A stretch of 64,000 bases of DNA from Metallyticus violacea (GCA_030762175.1 CM060831.1:74738501-74802500), one strand, 5' to 3'. Counted from the stretch's first letter, positions 1-11,584 are shown. Made by a program: numbers and translations. The notes: generated by a model not told the origin, from the sequence alone.

Positions 1-575
1 TATTGTGGTTTTACCTAAGTAATTATGTTCCTCCTGCAAGAATTTTCTCAATAATAATTAATTCTCTTAGTGATGCAACATTTAAACCTTGAAAATGTAT
101 ATTTGCTGCTGACCCTAATTATGGTTCTATTTAATGTAAACCACCTTTAAACGCGTATTAAGTAGATTCCTATTTATAAACTATCACTTGGCTGTCTTTT
201 AAAATGTTTATTAGGGCCGCGACATTATTTTTTAAATACAAGGTTGATACCACTTAACCAAATTATTAATTATTAGCAACTATTATCCAAAGATCCGGAA
301 ACTCCTCTTTCCTATCTTGTAAATCGCCTGAAGCTCAAGGTGTAATCAAATGGTGTGATCCATTGCGAAACACAACTGTACGATGTAATGAAGAAATTGT
401 CATAAGAGAAGACATTTTTTTTATTTGATTTATTTATGGAAGCTCTTTAAGAGAAGACAAAAAAACTGCACTGTAAGGAAGATAGCTTAATTATATTTCA
501 GTGCAACAATTATGTTTCAAGTTATTCTATAATTCCTACCCACATTTTTATTTTAAGAATAGAAAGCATTTTACG
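1..575. other. AT-rich flank, no gene seen
   Basis: Composition is strongly A+T rich with many stops in all frames. A short open frame near 501-701 has low-complexity AT-driven residues and no recognisable motif, and it runs into the mariner terminus that starts at 576. I see nothing I can name here. Confidence 0.6.
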
Positions 576-1697
576 TACGAGGGTAGGTTCATACGTTTCC
601 GGTATAACCGTTTTCTAGATATGATAAATACAAAAAACTATATTTCACTTTTCAATATAATTATCCTTTATTACAATATACTTCTCACATCTTTGAATTA
701 ACATTTAATTTACCCTCAAAATAGTCAGAAGTCTTGTCTGCAAAATGGGAGCAGTATCCAACACTTCTTCGTCACACCTTGAAGGTCCTTTTTCAGTTTT
801 GAAAAGAGGAAATAATTTATGGGAGCTAGATATGGGTTGTAAGGTGGATGGTCGATCTCCTTGAAGCCACATTTCTTCACAGCTTCTTTTGCAAAACAAG
901 ATCTGTGTGCATAAGTGCGTTGTCGTGAAGAAGGTGCACACCACCATTCAGCTTTCCTCGCCTTTTCTCTTTGATGGAAGCACGTAGTCTGTGCATTCCT
1001 AATTTACTATGGTGTTCCTCTCCTTGAAGTCAATGAAAAGTATTCCTTCACAGTGCCAAAAGATTTTGGCCATAATCTTCTTGGTTGAATGAGTGACCTT
1101 CGCCTTTAGAGACCGTGCTTCGACGGGTTTACTCCACTCCATTGATTCTCTTTTGGATAGGGGATCATAGTAGAGGACCGTCGTTTTATCTCCTGTAACA
1201 ATGGTTTGCAGACCTTCTTTCTCGTTGTCACGGCAGAGCTCCAAAAATGCCTGATAACAGACTCGTTGATGCTGAGGAAAGTAGTCTAGGCACCCATCTT
1301 GCACTAACCATATTCATGTTTAAATGTTCATGAATAATTCAAAGGACTGTTGTTTTAGAAAGGTCCAACCTTGCTGCTATTTGTGTAACTTTGAGCCGCC
1401 GGTCTTCAATTATTTCAGTAGTGAGTACTTTCAAGGGCCGACCTGCATGTTCCTCGTCTTCAATGCTTTCTCTAACCATTCGAAAATTTTTGGCGTTTTC
1501 TTTTACGGTAGAATATGAGGAGGATGCTTCCCCATATACACCGACCAATCGCTGTTTAGTTTCATTTGAAGAAGTCCTTATATTGTGAAGAACTTAATAA
1601 CACCTCGAAACTCCATTTTGAACCTGTCACAATCTTCTACACATAGCCTTCTTTATCGCATTTGTGAAGGCCGGAAACTTATGGACCTTCCCTCATA
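576..1697 (-). mobile_element. mariner family A, copy 1, defective
   Basis: This is a DNA transposon of the mariner lineage (IS630-Tc1-mariner superfamily) read on the minus strand. The ends form imperfect terminal inverted repeats of about 28 bp: TACGAGGGTAGGTTCATACG at the left matches the complement of the right end, where CCGGAAACTTATGGACC is visible at 1671-1687. The transposase reading starts near 1616 (minus). The helix-turn-helix half is at about 1548-1339 with motifs EDEEHAGRPLKVLT and ARLDLSKTTVL. The first part of the DDE domain is at about 1304-999 with TIVTGDKTTVLYYDPLSKRE, so the first catalytic Asp is kept. A short deletion near 1005 removes the usual GEYYAGLL segment. The C-terminal half (947-640) is frameshifted but keeps a CDEEV motif. 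It cannot encode a working transposase. Confidence in the family is high; the exact ends are judged by eye. Confidence 0.9.
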
Positions 1698-1990
1698 ATT
1701 TCGAGTTCTTCCGGTTCTTTTCTGCTTGTTAATCGCCCGTCTAAGTACAGTTTAGTAAAGCGTACAACGACATGACATCCCTGCCCCATCATATGCCGTC
1801 TTAAAAACCCCTGATTGTGCTGTATCTTCTCTTTGAAATCCTCTTCAATGGCGAAACCTGTACCACGAAGATATCTGCTGTCTCTTAAATGCAGTACTTG
1901 GATTTTATATGAGAGCAGCTTACAGACTATAGGTCTGGTATTAGCTCCTCTGCCTACCCAGTGTGCACTGTTGCTGTGAGCGCTTTGTAG
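1698..1990 (-). pseudogene. LINE ORF1-like C-terminal fragment
   Basis: On the minus strand a frame of roughly 95 codons runs without a stop up to the mariner end at 1697. It reads GRGANTRPIVCKLLSY, then RDSRYLRGTGFAIEEDF, then VVVRFTKLYLDGRL. The order 'RP(I/V)..LLSY ... LKGTGF.I.EDF ... (F/Y)DKLY.DG' is what I know from the C-terminal nucleic-acid-binding domain of insect LINE ORF1 proteins. There is no in-frame Met near the start, so it is easy to miss. It is truncated at the mariner terminus, and I did not find the continuation on the other side of the mariner. It may belong to the same ORF1 as the coiled-coil piece at 3338-3790, with a possible LTR between them. The assignment rests on remembered family motifs. 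Confidence 0.55.
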
Positions 1991-2326
1991 CTTGCAGCAG
2001 TATTGACGACTACACCCCTTTATTTTTGTCGCTATTCATATAACAGTTATTATTGTTATCACTTTTATCATTATTATTTTTGGTGTATTTATTATTATCA
2101 TTGGTGACGTATGTATTTCTTTGTATGATATGTGGCAATCATGAACGATGTGTCAATTAGTATTACTGGATAGTTGTTATGTATACAAAATTCTTGTAGC
2201 TTAAGAAAGTGCCTGTTGCCGTTTGCTGATCGTAAACCCTCTGGACATAGCGAGGCTGGTGAAAGCAGGATTTTCTTTGTAGAATCAAGGTCGCAATGCT
2301 TTTGTTCCACCTTTTAAAAGACGCGT

Positions 2327-2955
2327 TGTTAAGGGAGGCGCTACCGTGTTCCAGAAGCTACGTATATGTGTGGGATTTAAAAACCTCGCGAGAGGGGAAT
2401 CACCCCAACTGTCTAGACTTTTAAATCCTTATATGAAAGAAGAGTTTTTTTAAAGGTAGCTAAAACGAATCAGACCGACCAAGGCAAACTTAAGAGTAGC
2501 CAGTAAGGCAGCTGGATTCAGCATTAAAAATTTAGACGCGACGTTTTTGCAAGGTTCTCGGGACTTGTCACTCTATATAAATAGACAGTTTTAAACCCCG
2601 AGCTACTTTCCATTCCTGTTCCTTTCGCTAACCTATCCTCATTCCTCATTCCTTTGCCGATTTTACTCTACTCCATTCTACTTTCTACTCTGACTCGGAA
2701 GTCGGCACCGAGTGTGTACTGAGCTCTCATCGCAGTCATGCAACACTCAGTTTACTCTGCGAAGTGGACATGCTGCATTATTCAGTTTTTCTAATTTGTT
2801 CAGCGCAGTTCAGTCTTGTGCATTCGTCATTTTGGTCTATGAGCATTCACTACTTTTACTACAAACAGCACAGCACTTAGGCACTTTGAAGTGATTTATT
2901 CAATAAACCATAATCTCAACGTACTTCCCGAAGCGTATTTATTTATCTCAGCAAC
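2327..2955 (+). mobile_element. possible solo LTR, Gypsy-like
   Basis: A stretch of about 630 bp begins TGTTAAGGGAGGCGCTACC and ends CTCAGCAACA, the TG...CA form of LTR ends. It contains a TATA box (CTATATAAATAG, 2572-2583), a CT-rich initiator-like zone, and an AATAAA signal at 2902-2907 about 320 bp downstream, the order expected of U3-R-U5. No primer-binding site follows the right end and no second copy is in the window. The flanking bases do not form a clear target duplication. It could instead be an unrelated promoter-like segment. Confidence 0.4.
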
Positions 2956-3337
2956 ACCTCTTCCTGATCCATTGACCCAGTGTCAGTAAAATAATCAAAC
3001 TACGCTGAGATGGGACAGGAGTGGTAAAGGAACTACAGCAACCCAAGCAACATAGCACTACAAGAATCTACGAGAGTGGGAGGCCACCTTTTGATGTCAG
3101 TCTCGCACATAACTGATCACCAGCTTGGGACAATTTCCAAACCAAGCTCACACCCTATAAAAACCGCCCCATACTTGGCTCACTAACGTGGGGATATTAA
3201 GCAACTATACCCCCATATCCCCATCCAGTCCCAAACTGTACCCCTAATTGTAAGACTAATCTTGCTATTTTGTCTTCCGTCTCTTGCCAGTTCTCGTTGC
3301 ACACCATATATAATTCGTGTCTGGTTTCCCATGTAGT

Positions 3338-3790
3338 TCAATTTGGTCTCCAGTATTCACACCACGCCTCCAGTACTTCGATGCGATACTCTGATTTCTC
3401 AATGACTTCCACTACTGATTTAATCTTTAAACTCAATTTTTCATGTTGTTCTCGCTTTCCTTGAAAACCTCTCTTAACTTCCTTCTTCAGCTCTTTCAAA
3501 AATCTTTCCAACGTGGTAATTTTTAACACCTGCTGCTCGCTGCGGAGCACTCGGGAGGGAAAAAAGACACATTTGCTCTCTTTTACGGTATTTTAGATTT
3601 TTGATTTCCCGTGAAATCCCACCTGCTGAGATATCTGAATTCACCGTAGATACCTCTGGTCCACCCCTGTGCCTCCCACACTCCCTCATTCCCTTCGAGA
3701 ATTTCCCCGAAGTGTGCCGTCCACTTTGGGTGAAAATTCATTGTCACCCGCCTCCCCTTAGCTTGTTGATTACCTGCCATACTTAAGCAG
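3338..3790 (-). pseudogene. LINE ORF1-like coiled-coil fragment
   Basis: Two overlapping minus-strand frames cover this block. The 3550-3338 frame is rich in heptad-like K/E/L residues (LERFLKELKKEVKRGF, then KLSLKIKSVVEVIEKSEYRI) and looks like a coiled coil. LINE ORF1 N-terminal halves often look like this, and a LINE ORF1 C-terminal piece lies on the same strand 1.4 kb further on. No catalytic or metal-binding motif is visible. A coiled coil alone is weak evidence, so this could be any charged low-complexity protein. Confidence 0.35.
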
Positions 3791-5419
3791 GAATCCCCTT
3801 CAGATAACCCGAATATCTCAATTCTTCTGTCTTGTCAACGCGCGTGTTTTTTCCTTCAAATTTGGGTACAATTAGGTTGGATTTAAAGACAAAAATCCTA
3901 TTATTATGGTTCCGTAAACACTATTTTACATACTAAGCATAAAATTATAGTTTATATAATATTTAATGAAAACAAAAACAAAATCATAACTTTTAAATAT
4001 TCACAATATGTGATTAGATTTGAACAAAGAGCAAAGAATCAAATTATTAATATCACTTTAATTTATGTAATCTAAAGAACATTTTTAATTCAACAATTTC
4101 TCAAAAATAATTTAAGGAATATTATAAATGTTTACATTTTTATAAACACGTAATTATAAGATGATTTCAAAAAAAAAGTACCAAAATAATACATACATTA
4201 AGATATTAACTAGTCAAAACAAAATCGTGAGTTAGCTTCTTGTTCATTTAAAAGGAGTGTTAAATATAAAAGTATTTTCTAGCAACCGAAGTAGTGGAAG
4301 TAGAGTACATTTTTATCTCTAAATATTTGTAAGGGATAATTAGAAACTCCATTTTCCAGTGTTGCAAAGATTTATATTTAGGTTCGGTAATTTAATGATA
4401 GTTCTTCCTTAATATATTACTTTCTTCCCTTGTAACCATTTATGGTTTTCACATTTAATGATTAGGTATACTTTTTATCTATAATTATCAAAATTTATCC
4501 TAAATATGAGAATTATGATATACAATAAACTCTACAAATCAACTTCTTAGAATTTTGAACTTGTAAAATGTACATAAAATAAACTGGAATGCCTTTATTT
4601 TAGTTTATGTTTTTTGTTCTAGATATTGTGGCATATTGAATATTGTTCATATGGGGCTGACAATGAAATCCTAATTTATATATTTTCGGGATATAGGCCA
4701 GATTTTAATTTCATTTGTTCCATGTGCTGTGCACGTTATAGTGGCATGTTTCAACTTGGGGGATTAAGCTCCGCTCATACGCATAATGTGATGCATTGAG
4801 ATGTTAGCGTAGTCGCGCGAGGAACCTTGCTTAGGAAGTCGATGAGAAGGGACGTTACCCCACCAACTCTAAGATAGGCCATTTTATCGATGGCCAATAA
4901 GAGTGAAGGTAATAATCTAATATGTCATTAAAATGATATAAGTATAAGTGAGTTTTATTTCAGCAAATAACATTACAATTAGATTTACATTTTCCCTTCC
5001 TCCCTTTATAACTAGTTTCATAGCTGCACAATTTATATCAATTAAAAAATTAGACACTTTCGTAAAATTCATTTAGTTTTGCTTATTTAACTCATTACTG
5101 AACCCTTGTCTTCGGTTCCTCAGCAGGTTCCTACTGGAAAATCCGGAAGACTTGTGTTCAACTTTTCTAAGTAAATACAATAATGTTTAGTTGCTGAATA
5201 TTACCTCAGTAAATTTACATTTTCATGTTTCCTTTGGTATTGGTGAGGGATATGGATGATTTTCAGAGATAAGTTAGGTAAACTTGCCCACCTATCCGGC
5301 TTTGTGATGGTGAACTGAATGAAATATGAAGAACAAATGGGTGGCTCATTGATAGACTGTGACAATATAAGATATGGAAGCAGGATAATTAAAAAGTTTA
5401 CTGGTTAATTTAGAACTAA
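3791..5419. other. AT-rich gap, nothing recognised
   Basis: Long A+T-rich DNA with dense stops. A patch at about 4740-4900 is less AT-rich and contains several CpGs, but it shows no motif or open frame I can name. Confidence 0.6.
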
Positions 5420-5550
5420 TTACAAACTTTTAATGGTATTCCAATATAAAAAGTCACGAAAGAAATCTCGGTACCAAGTAGGATTTGAACTGGGACCTCT
5501 TGAATGCGCTTGCCAAGCTTTACCATCTGAGCTACCCCGCACGGCAATGC
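5420..5550 (-). repeat. tRNA-derived SINE head (family 3)
   Basis: On the minus strand, 5546-5467 reads like a tRNA: GGGGTAGCTCAGATGGTAAA (A-box-like D arm) followed about 35 bases on by CAGTTCAAATCC (B-box-like T arm). The 3' side of the acceptor does not pair with the 5' side, so it is not a working tRNA gene. A short body continues to about 5420. No target duplication was found. It could be an isolated tRNA pseudogene, but the plain body after the head favours a SINE. Confidence 0.55.
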
Positions 5551-6364
5551 GAATCTTACTTGAGTGTTTTTATGCAGTAGATGATCTAAATTGGGTGCGT
5601 AGGTTCTAGGGCATCTACTTCATCTTCTGCGGATTGGAATACTTAGTTCGGCATGCAACATGCACCAAAGTTCAACCCTGTCCGTTATATTCTGATCAGC
5701 TTGAAGGTTTTGTCAGTTTCGCTTTTGACTTGATGTAGGTATTAGCCAAGTAAGGGCTCTGCAAAAGTGTCTGGTGTTGCCCTAGTACGGGAATACATGC
5801 CAAATCATCTGTGATAGATGTAGGAAACTTCTTACGTTTAGCCTGATGGATTGCTGGCTGGAACCGCTAATAAAGTATACGAGTAGTAAAAGCGGCTTCC
5901 GCTGCAAATCGACTACGTTGCGATTTCACAGAACGCGTTTTACTAACGCATGAATACATGAAATATAAAGTGGCTCGTGTTCTTTACTAATGCATGTGGC
6001 TGTCACGGTTGCATCAGAGGAAACGAGTGCTCAAAGAAGATCTTACTTACTATAGACCGAAAAACCTCAAAAAGATGGTATAGAGAGCATTCAAGAACTT
6101 AACGACATGATAAGCTCCAGAAACGAACAAATGAGAAAGGGTGGACAGCGACCATTATAAACATTCCTAATTGACCGAGGAGCCAAGATGTTCCAGAATT
6201 TAGGCTAAGTATTGCATACGATTCCTAACGAACCTTTCGCATGGGATAAGTCACTCATTCTGCCACCTGTGTGATCAAGAAGAGGAAATGGACAAGAATC
6301 ACCATGCAATGTCCAGGATTGCATTAAACTACTGCAATTTGAAAACATTGGAGAGTTGGAGGCC
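5551..6364. other. Mixed-composition gap, nothing recognised
   Basis: Less AT-rich than its left neighbour and without long open frames. Two similar short phrases (TTTTACTAACGCATGAATAC near 5939 and TTTACTAATGCATG near 5982) suggest a small internal duplication. No coding or RNA feature was identified. Confidence 0.5.
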
Positions 6365-6845
6365 TTGAACACCACAGTAAATGGGGAGTACTGTGCTGGC
6401 CTACTGCACAGACTCCGTGCTTCCAACAAAGAGAAAAGACGAGGAAAGCTGAGTCGTGGTGTGCGCTTTCTTCACGACAACGCGCCTGTGCACACAGCTC
6501 TTGTTGCAAAGAAAGCTGTTGAAATAATGTGGGCTTCAAGGGGATCAACCATCCACCCTACAGTCCAGATCTAGCTCCCAGTGACTATTTCCTGTACTCA
6601 AAACTCAAGAAGGACCCTCGAGGAAGGAAATTTAAGTGTGACGAAGAAGTGATGGGTGATGTTTAGGTCCATTTTGCAGACAAAAGTTCTGATTATTTTT
6701 TGTGGAGGTGGATTGAAATGTTATTTCAAAGATATAAGAAGTGTATTGCAATAAAGGGTAACTATATTCAAAAGCGAAATATAACTTTTTGTCTTTGTCA
6801 TACTTAGAAAATGGTTGGGCTGGAAACTTATGGAACTACCTTCAG
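6365..6845 (+). mobile_element. mariner family A, copy 2, 3' half only
   Basis: Only the C-terminal half of the transposase and the right terminus are present. The frame opens at GAACACCACAGTAAATGGGG and reads LLHRLRASNKEKRRGKLS, then FLHDNAPVHTALVAKKA, so the second catalytic Asp is intact. A frameshift and an in-frame stop follow before the third-Asp region (DNA for LAPSDYFL is at about 6572-6595). The right inverted repeat (TGGAAACTTATGGAACTACC) is at 6821-6840. The left half is absent: the sequence before 6365 does not match the other copies, so this copy is truncated by deletion or rearrangement. LINE sequence begins directly after it. Confidence 0.85.
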
Positions 6846-6849
6846 ACCA

Positions 6850-8897
6850 GAGCCATCTTGCAGTAGCAACAGAGCGAAAGGGGATGTCCAGCCACAGGCA
6901 GAGATCGGCCGGGAGAATAACAATGGACAAGCCCCTGGACAGGGCAAGAAACTCACGCGGTGGACTTCTATAAGCGAATCCAGAGCCGGAAGAAACAATG
7001 ACTCACCGGCAAAGAATAGTAGAGAAGAAAAGCGGGGGGAGCATCAGGATAAAGTTGCCCACCTGACGGTTTGACTATGGAATATGGAAGGTCTAGCAAA
7101 AGCTTGTGAACGTAGGGTAAACAGTGTAGACATTATTAGATTGGCAGAAACATAATTAAAAGACGGCGAAAGGGTAACAATTATTGGCTTCAATGGCTTA
7201 AGAGAGAGATACCCATGGGGTGTGGTATTATATTTTAAAGCATCGTATGAAGATGACATCCACAGGCTTAGTACTAAATTAAGTAGAGCTATAGCTCTAT
7301 AATGTCAATTAAATGAAGCATAATTATGTATATTGGTTTTTTACAGACAGCTAGCTGCGTCCCGGTATGCCAATCTCGGCCTGTTTATGGATTTCACTGA
7401 CACCATCATACAAATTCAAGATACATATATACTCGCGTTTGATGATAAAGGGAATTTTGAATGACTAAATAGGATGTAAAAGAATAACCATAGAACGTGG
7501 AGAAAATGCCTGCAGGTGAGCAGTGGGACCCAGTAAAGATGCAATACTAAACGCAGACGGTAAAGAATTACTTTTCTTCTGCATGTCTGTCAGGTGTAAT
7601 CACAAATTGCAAAGGTGAAAGCACTATTGGTGTATATATAATGCTCACAAGAGATATTTGCTTTTATAGAGGATTTCAAAATTGTAAACAGAGTGGAATC
7701 GCGTCATTCAACTATCTTGCTCATGTTAAATCAGCATCTAGCCTCAATAAACAGCGTAAGAAAAATTGATGACATCCTTGTGTCACCAAAATGCAATAAT
7801 GATGGATTCCAGAAAGAATGGAGGAATTTGTGGGAATATTGTGTAACATAGCTAATGCTTTTAACTGGGGGAAGAAGAAAGCGAGGCAGACATTGTTAGA
7901 AGATTGACAGAAAATATACAATTAACAAGCACACATATGCAAATCCGGAACAATAAAAGTAAATATCATACAAAAGAAGGATGGTACATCACAAAATGTA
8001 AAGAAGTGAAGGAAAATCTCAGGCAGGCTTAAGGCTTACGGAAGGGAGTTAAGGAAAATCGTCTTTCTTGAAAAAACAAAGAAATACACATTAGAAAATG
8101 CGAAATCGGAATGGCAAAACAAAATGGGAAAGGATCTAAGAACTGCAGCTATTGGGAGGATACAATAAACATGTGGAATTTAGTCAGAAAAATTAAAGTA
8201 CAAAACAGAAGACGAATAAACTTGCAATCCGGAAGGTGGCAGGCGTATTTTATTGGCTTGTAGTGGAGCACTTGGAGAGGCCGGGACTGTCTCTTAGAGA
8301 ATTGCTTTTAATCTCACCTATGCGCATATTAGACAGAGAAAACCGGAGAACGAAATTAAAGTAGAGATAAAACCCTTAAAAAAACGAAAAAGCATCCGGA
8401 ATTTACACCGAATTCATAAAACTCTCTATAGATTTTACTGGAAGTAACAGAATCCTGAAAATCGAATTTAACAAAGTATTTAATGTAGAAAGTTATCCCG
8501 AAGGATAGTCAATGGTGATGATAAAGTCAATATTCAAAGACATGCGCAGGAGAACTACAGTGGTATAACATTATTATCTGTATTTATAGATAAAGTGTAC
8601 TGCAAGATTCTGTATGATCGACTAGGGTATGGGCTAACGAATAAAACAAAACATTTCCGTATCAAGCATGTTTAGGGAAGGGTTTTCTACATTGAATAAT
8701 ATATTCGTTTTAAAGACGCTAATACATATAAACTTTAAAAATGGGGTAAATTATAGAGCTTATTTGTTGACTTTAAATAGACTTTGACAGTGGATAAAAC
8801 TCAATCAAAAAGGCGTCTTCAACAAAATGATAAAGATCTTATGCAAATATACAGCAACTTGAAATTCGGTGTCAAGATTGAGCAAAACAGTACATGG

Positions 8898-8901
<4 letters not shown>
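6850..8901 (+). mobile_element. LINE retrotransposon, endonuclease and 5' RT part
   Basis: A decayed non-LTR retrotransposon on the plus strand. A hydrophilic 87-residue frame (6811-7074) leads in. An APE-type endonuclease follows from about 7070: LWNMEGLAKACERR, DIIRLAET (the conserved catalytic Glu), and GERVTIIGFNGL. A stop replaces the expected Trp after LAET. The middle (7300-8400) is broken by many stops. The reverse transcriptase starts near 8540 with NYSGITLLSVFIDKVYCKIL, typical of the palm/finger boundary, and continues to KRRLQQN near 8800, where it meets a (TA)n tract and a SINE. RT resumes at 9241. The element is dead. I cannot assign the clade by eye; Jockey, R1 and CR1 are possible. 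Confidence 0.85.

Positions 8902-8945
<44 letters not shown>
8902..8945. repeat. (TA)n microsatellite
   Basis: An uninterrupted AT dinucleotide run of about 44 bp directly abuts the 3' tail of the SINE at 8946. It may have grown from the SINE insertion site or tail. Confidence 0.95.
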
Positions 8946-8948
<3 letters not shown>

Positions 8949-9232
8949 ATTTATTTACCGACGCTCTTTAACACCACAAATCATCAGCGTCCCATTCAAT
9001 TCAGGGCGTGAAACGGCCGACAAATGTTGCTCAGAGGCCTCTTCTTTCAGGCTTGAGGTTCTTTATCGTGCCGTAAATGTACGACATGGTACCCACGGCT
9101 TTACTTTCCTTCCAAAGGAAGCCATACTTAGGATTTTTACGCCCGAAAAAATCCATCGATCCTGGCCGGATTTGAACCCGCGATCTTGGGTTTAGAAGGC
9201 AAATATGGTTACCACTACTCCACCAGGACCGA
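8946..9232 (-). repeat. SINE1 copy A, nested in LINE RT
   Basis: One of six copies of a tRNA-derived SINE of about 290 bp. On the minus strand it starts CGGTCCTGGTGGAGTAGTGG, has the B box GGTTTGAACCCGC-like sequence read from GGATTTGAACCCG on the plus strand, then the conserved body, and ends in a TAAATCAA-type tail at 8946. It interrupts the LINE reverse transcriptase: RT motifs stop before 8900 and resume at 9241. A candidate target duplication (GATA-rich on both sides) is blurred by the microsatellite. Confidence 0.9.
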
Positions 9233-9700
9233 CACACACGCATCGATATAGATCAGCTAGTGGAGGGGTTCGTTAGTGGTGTACTCTATCTCCGTTATTG
9301 TTTAACCTATTTATAGATATCTCGGATGTCTTGTTAGCAGAAGAAATGAATGCCCCTGAAGTGGGCGGTATATTCATTCCTGTACTTTTTTGTATGCCGA
9401 CGAGATTAAAGCTTTTATCTCTAACAAGAGACGTTTTGAAGACATTCACGAACTATAAGAGTATTGCCTGAAATGGGGTATTGGTAGTAAATGTTAAAGA
9501 AAACCAAAACAATGACTTTTAGAAAAGTCTACGCTCATGGAGGAGATGAAAAATGGTATTAGAGTGGGCAAGAAATACAAAATGTTTAAGCTTGTTATTT
9601 AGGAGTAACCCTGAAACCTGATTGTATGGTAGGGGTGGGAATTGGGCTATATGGGTGCTGCAGTAAATAATTTATGGCCACTGATTGCAAGATGCGCCAC
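9233..9700 (+). mobile_element. LINE RT, 3' continuation
   Basis: Reverse transcriptase resumes after the SINE. LSPLLFNLFIDI at about 9285-9320 is the conserved block before the catalytic loop. The loop itself is spoiled: DNA at about 9385-9410 would give VLFYADEIKA, but it is frameshifted and has Glu where the second Asp belongs. YLGVTLKPD at about 9597-9623 is the usual thumb-proximal motif. Matches fade at about 9700. Confidence 0.8.
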
Positions 9701-10780
9701 GGCTGCTGCAGATCACCCCCACCCTTCTTCGATGAAACTCTCTCCAGGGCGTTTCGCAGGATTTTGGCGGCTGTTAGCTAGCCGCCGGACTGAGTGGAAC
9801 GGGAGTCGAAGGTGACGACAAATAACGTTTCGTTATTTACTTTGCTGATATAGTTTATTCTCCTAACATAAATATTCGGGTGAACTCACGTCTCTTGTCG
9901 AACCACGGGCAAGGTAGTCTTGCAAACGCGTAAGTTAATTGCGTATATAAAATCGCGCCGGCTGCAACGAAATTGTTAATTTAACCGAATTCTTAATGCA
10001 GCTCAATGTTGTATCGGCATTTAACGTGGCGACTGGTACTCAAGCTTCGTTGTTACCAGAGCTGATAATTGGTACTTAGGCCGCTCTTCTGCTGATCTCC
10101 GGGCAGCAGTAGCCACACTTATCTGGGCCTGCAAAATTCTGACACTGCCTTCTTTTGGGAAAAATCTCGCCCTTTAATACACGACACAAAATTACGCTAT
10201 CCATGAGCAATGGCGCGAAATACTCCCGCCATTTTTGTGTTAACATGTCTCATAGTTGAGTGCTTACCTCACTGAATTTTTTTTCTATTCGCTGGAAAAT
10301 TTTGTTCAAGTCAAATGCTTCGCTATTCGCCAGTAAGATGAATTTAAACAGATTTCGTACGTTACCGTCAACGACTCTTTTACTCAGACACGTGCAATTT
10401 TGCCATGAAACAGATGGGCTTATGCCCTGAATCGGGGGGCATTTCCAACCTAGCTGCATACCAGAAGAGAATACCTTGCATTGTCTGTATTTTGCTAAGT
10501 CTTTCTGCGTCCGGAGAAAGGAGGAGTTTTCCCTTAACTTGTTACATTTTTACACGTTATTCCTTAAATATTATGAAAATTATACTTCCTGAATGCATTT
10601 AAACACTCTACAATATTAGTTCTACATATACAAATTATGTCTAAAGTTCCTCCATTGAAAGAAAATGCACAACATACTTGCACATAATTACAGTGTTGCT
10701 GATTCTAAAAGTACAAATATTAATTATTTCAAGTACTCTGTAATTGACGGGGAGCCAGTGACAGCTTCAACCTTTAATAT
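9701..10780. other. Unassigned block between two LINE pieces
   Basis: This 1.1-kb block is GC-richer at its left end (9701-10250) and contains the phrases CGCGCCGGCTGC and GGGCAGCAGTAGCC. A minus-strand frame at 10459-10250 has spaced Cys residues near its start and the motif LNKIFQRIEKKF, loosely like a LINE ORF1. It may be a separate insertion or simply the gap between two independent LINE fragments. Confidence 0.35.
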
Positions 10781-11565
10781 GAGTGGGAAATAGATTAAGT
10801 ACTTATTGTTATTAATTACAAAGCACGAGTTACGAGTTCTAAATGAGTTACTTCGTGTTCTGACTCGCATTCCAGATATACTAGTAGATACACTAGAGAG
10901 GATGTACAATGTTATAATTAATTCCATTTTGCCTTTTTGAAATGCAATATGGGGATGGGGGAGAGCTGAACATGTAAATAAACTCAAGCAATTTCTGGAA
11001 AAGGTTCTCGGGCTCCCCAAAGGAATGTCAAACTGAGGGGTCATGAGGCAGGTGGGTCCCTATGAATATGTGGTTAGCAGTAAAACAAGAGCGGTGAAAT
11101 ATTAGCTTAGACTAATATTAGGGAGATCAGTAAACATTTAGCGCTAAATGCTATAAACACCAAACGCAAAATATATCACCAACGTTTTGGATTGCAGAGG
11201 GGGAAAGAGAATTCAGAGGAATTTGTCTGCGTTCAATTTGTCACAAGGTATGGCAAATAAAAAAAAAATAAAAAAATAAACGAAACAATGCTCGAGGACA
11301 TCAGCAGGCTGAAAATCGAGGCAGAACACAAAATTCTCCTTGAGCCTATCGATTTACATTTGCTCGTTCTAGGGAGAAAGGCGAGATCAGGAATGCACTG
11401 GCTTATTCTGGAAATTTGAAAGGCTCCATAAATAACGAACAGTTCTGGTAGGAGAAATTTGTCATTTTGTGGAGGGTATGAGAAATGGGTACATATTCTG
11501 GTAGAATGTACTACAGCAGTTCTATTAGGCCCACAAAGCATTCCTGAATTAAATGTTAATATCAT
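10781..11565 (+). pseudogene. LINE C-terminal domain fragment
   Basis: Plus-strand reading gives LERMYNVIINSIL, then AIWGWGRAEHVNKLKQFLEK, VLGLPKGMSN and, near the end, WVHILVECTTA. The order 'Y....WGW......LE..Q..F....LGLP ... H.L..C' is the known region downstream of RT in insect LINE ORF2 proteins. Several in-frame stops are present. It may be the 3' part of the LINE at 6850-9700 separated by an insertion, or a second truncated copy. Confidence 0.7.
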
Positions 11566-11584
11566 TTAACTATGAACACACTTA

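Noticed and set aside
5467..5546. A functional tRNA gene
   Set aside because: The acceptor ends do not pair and the anticodon arm is irregular; better read as a SINE head or pseudogene.
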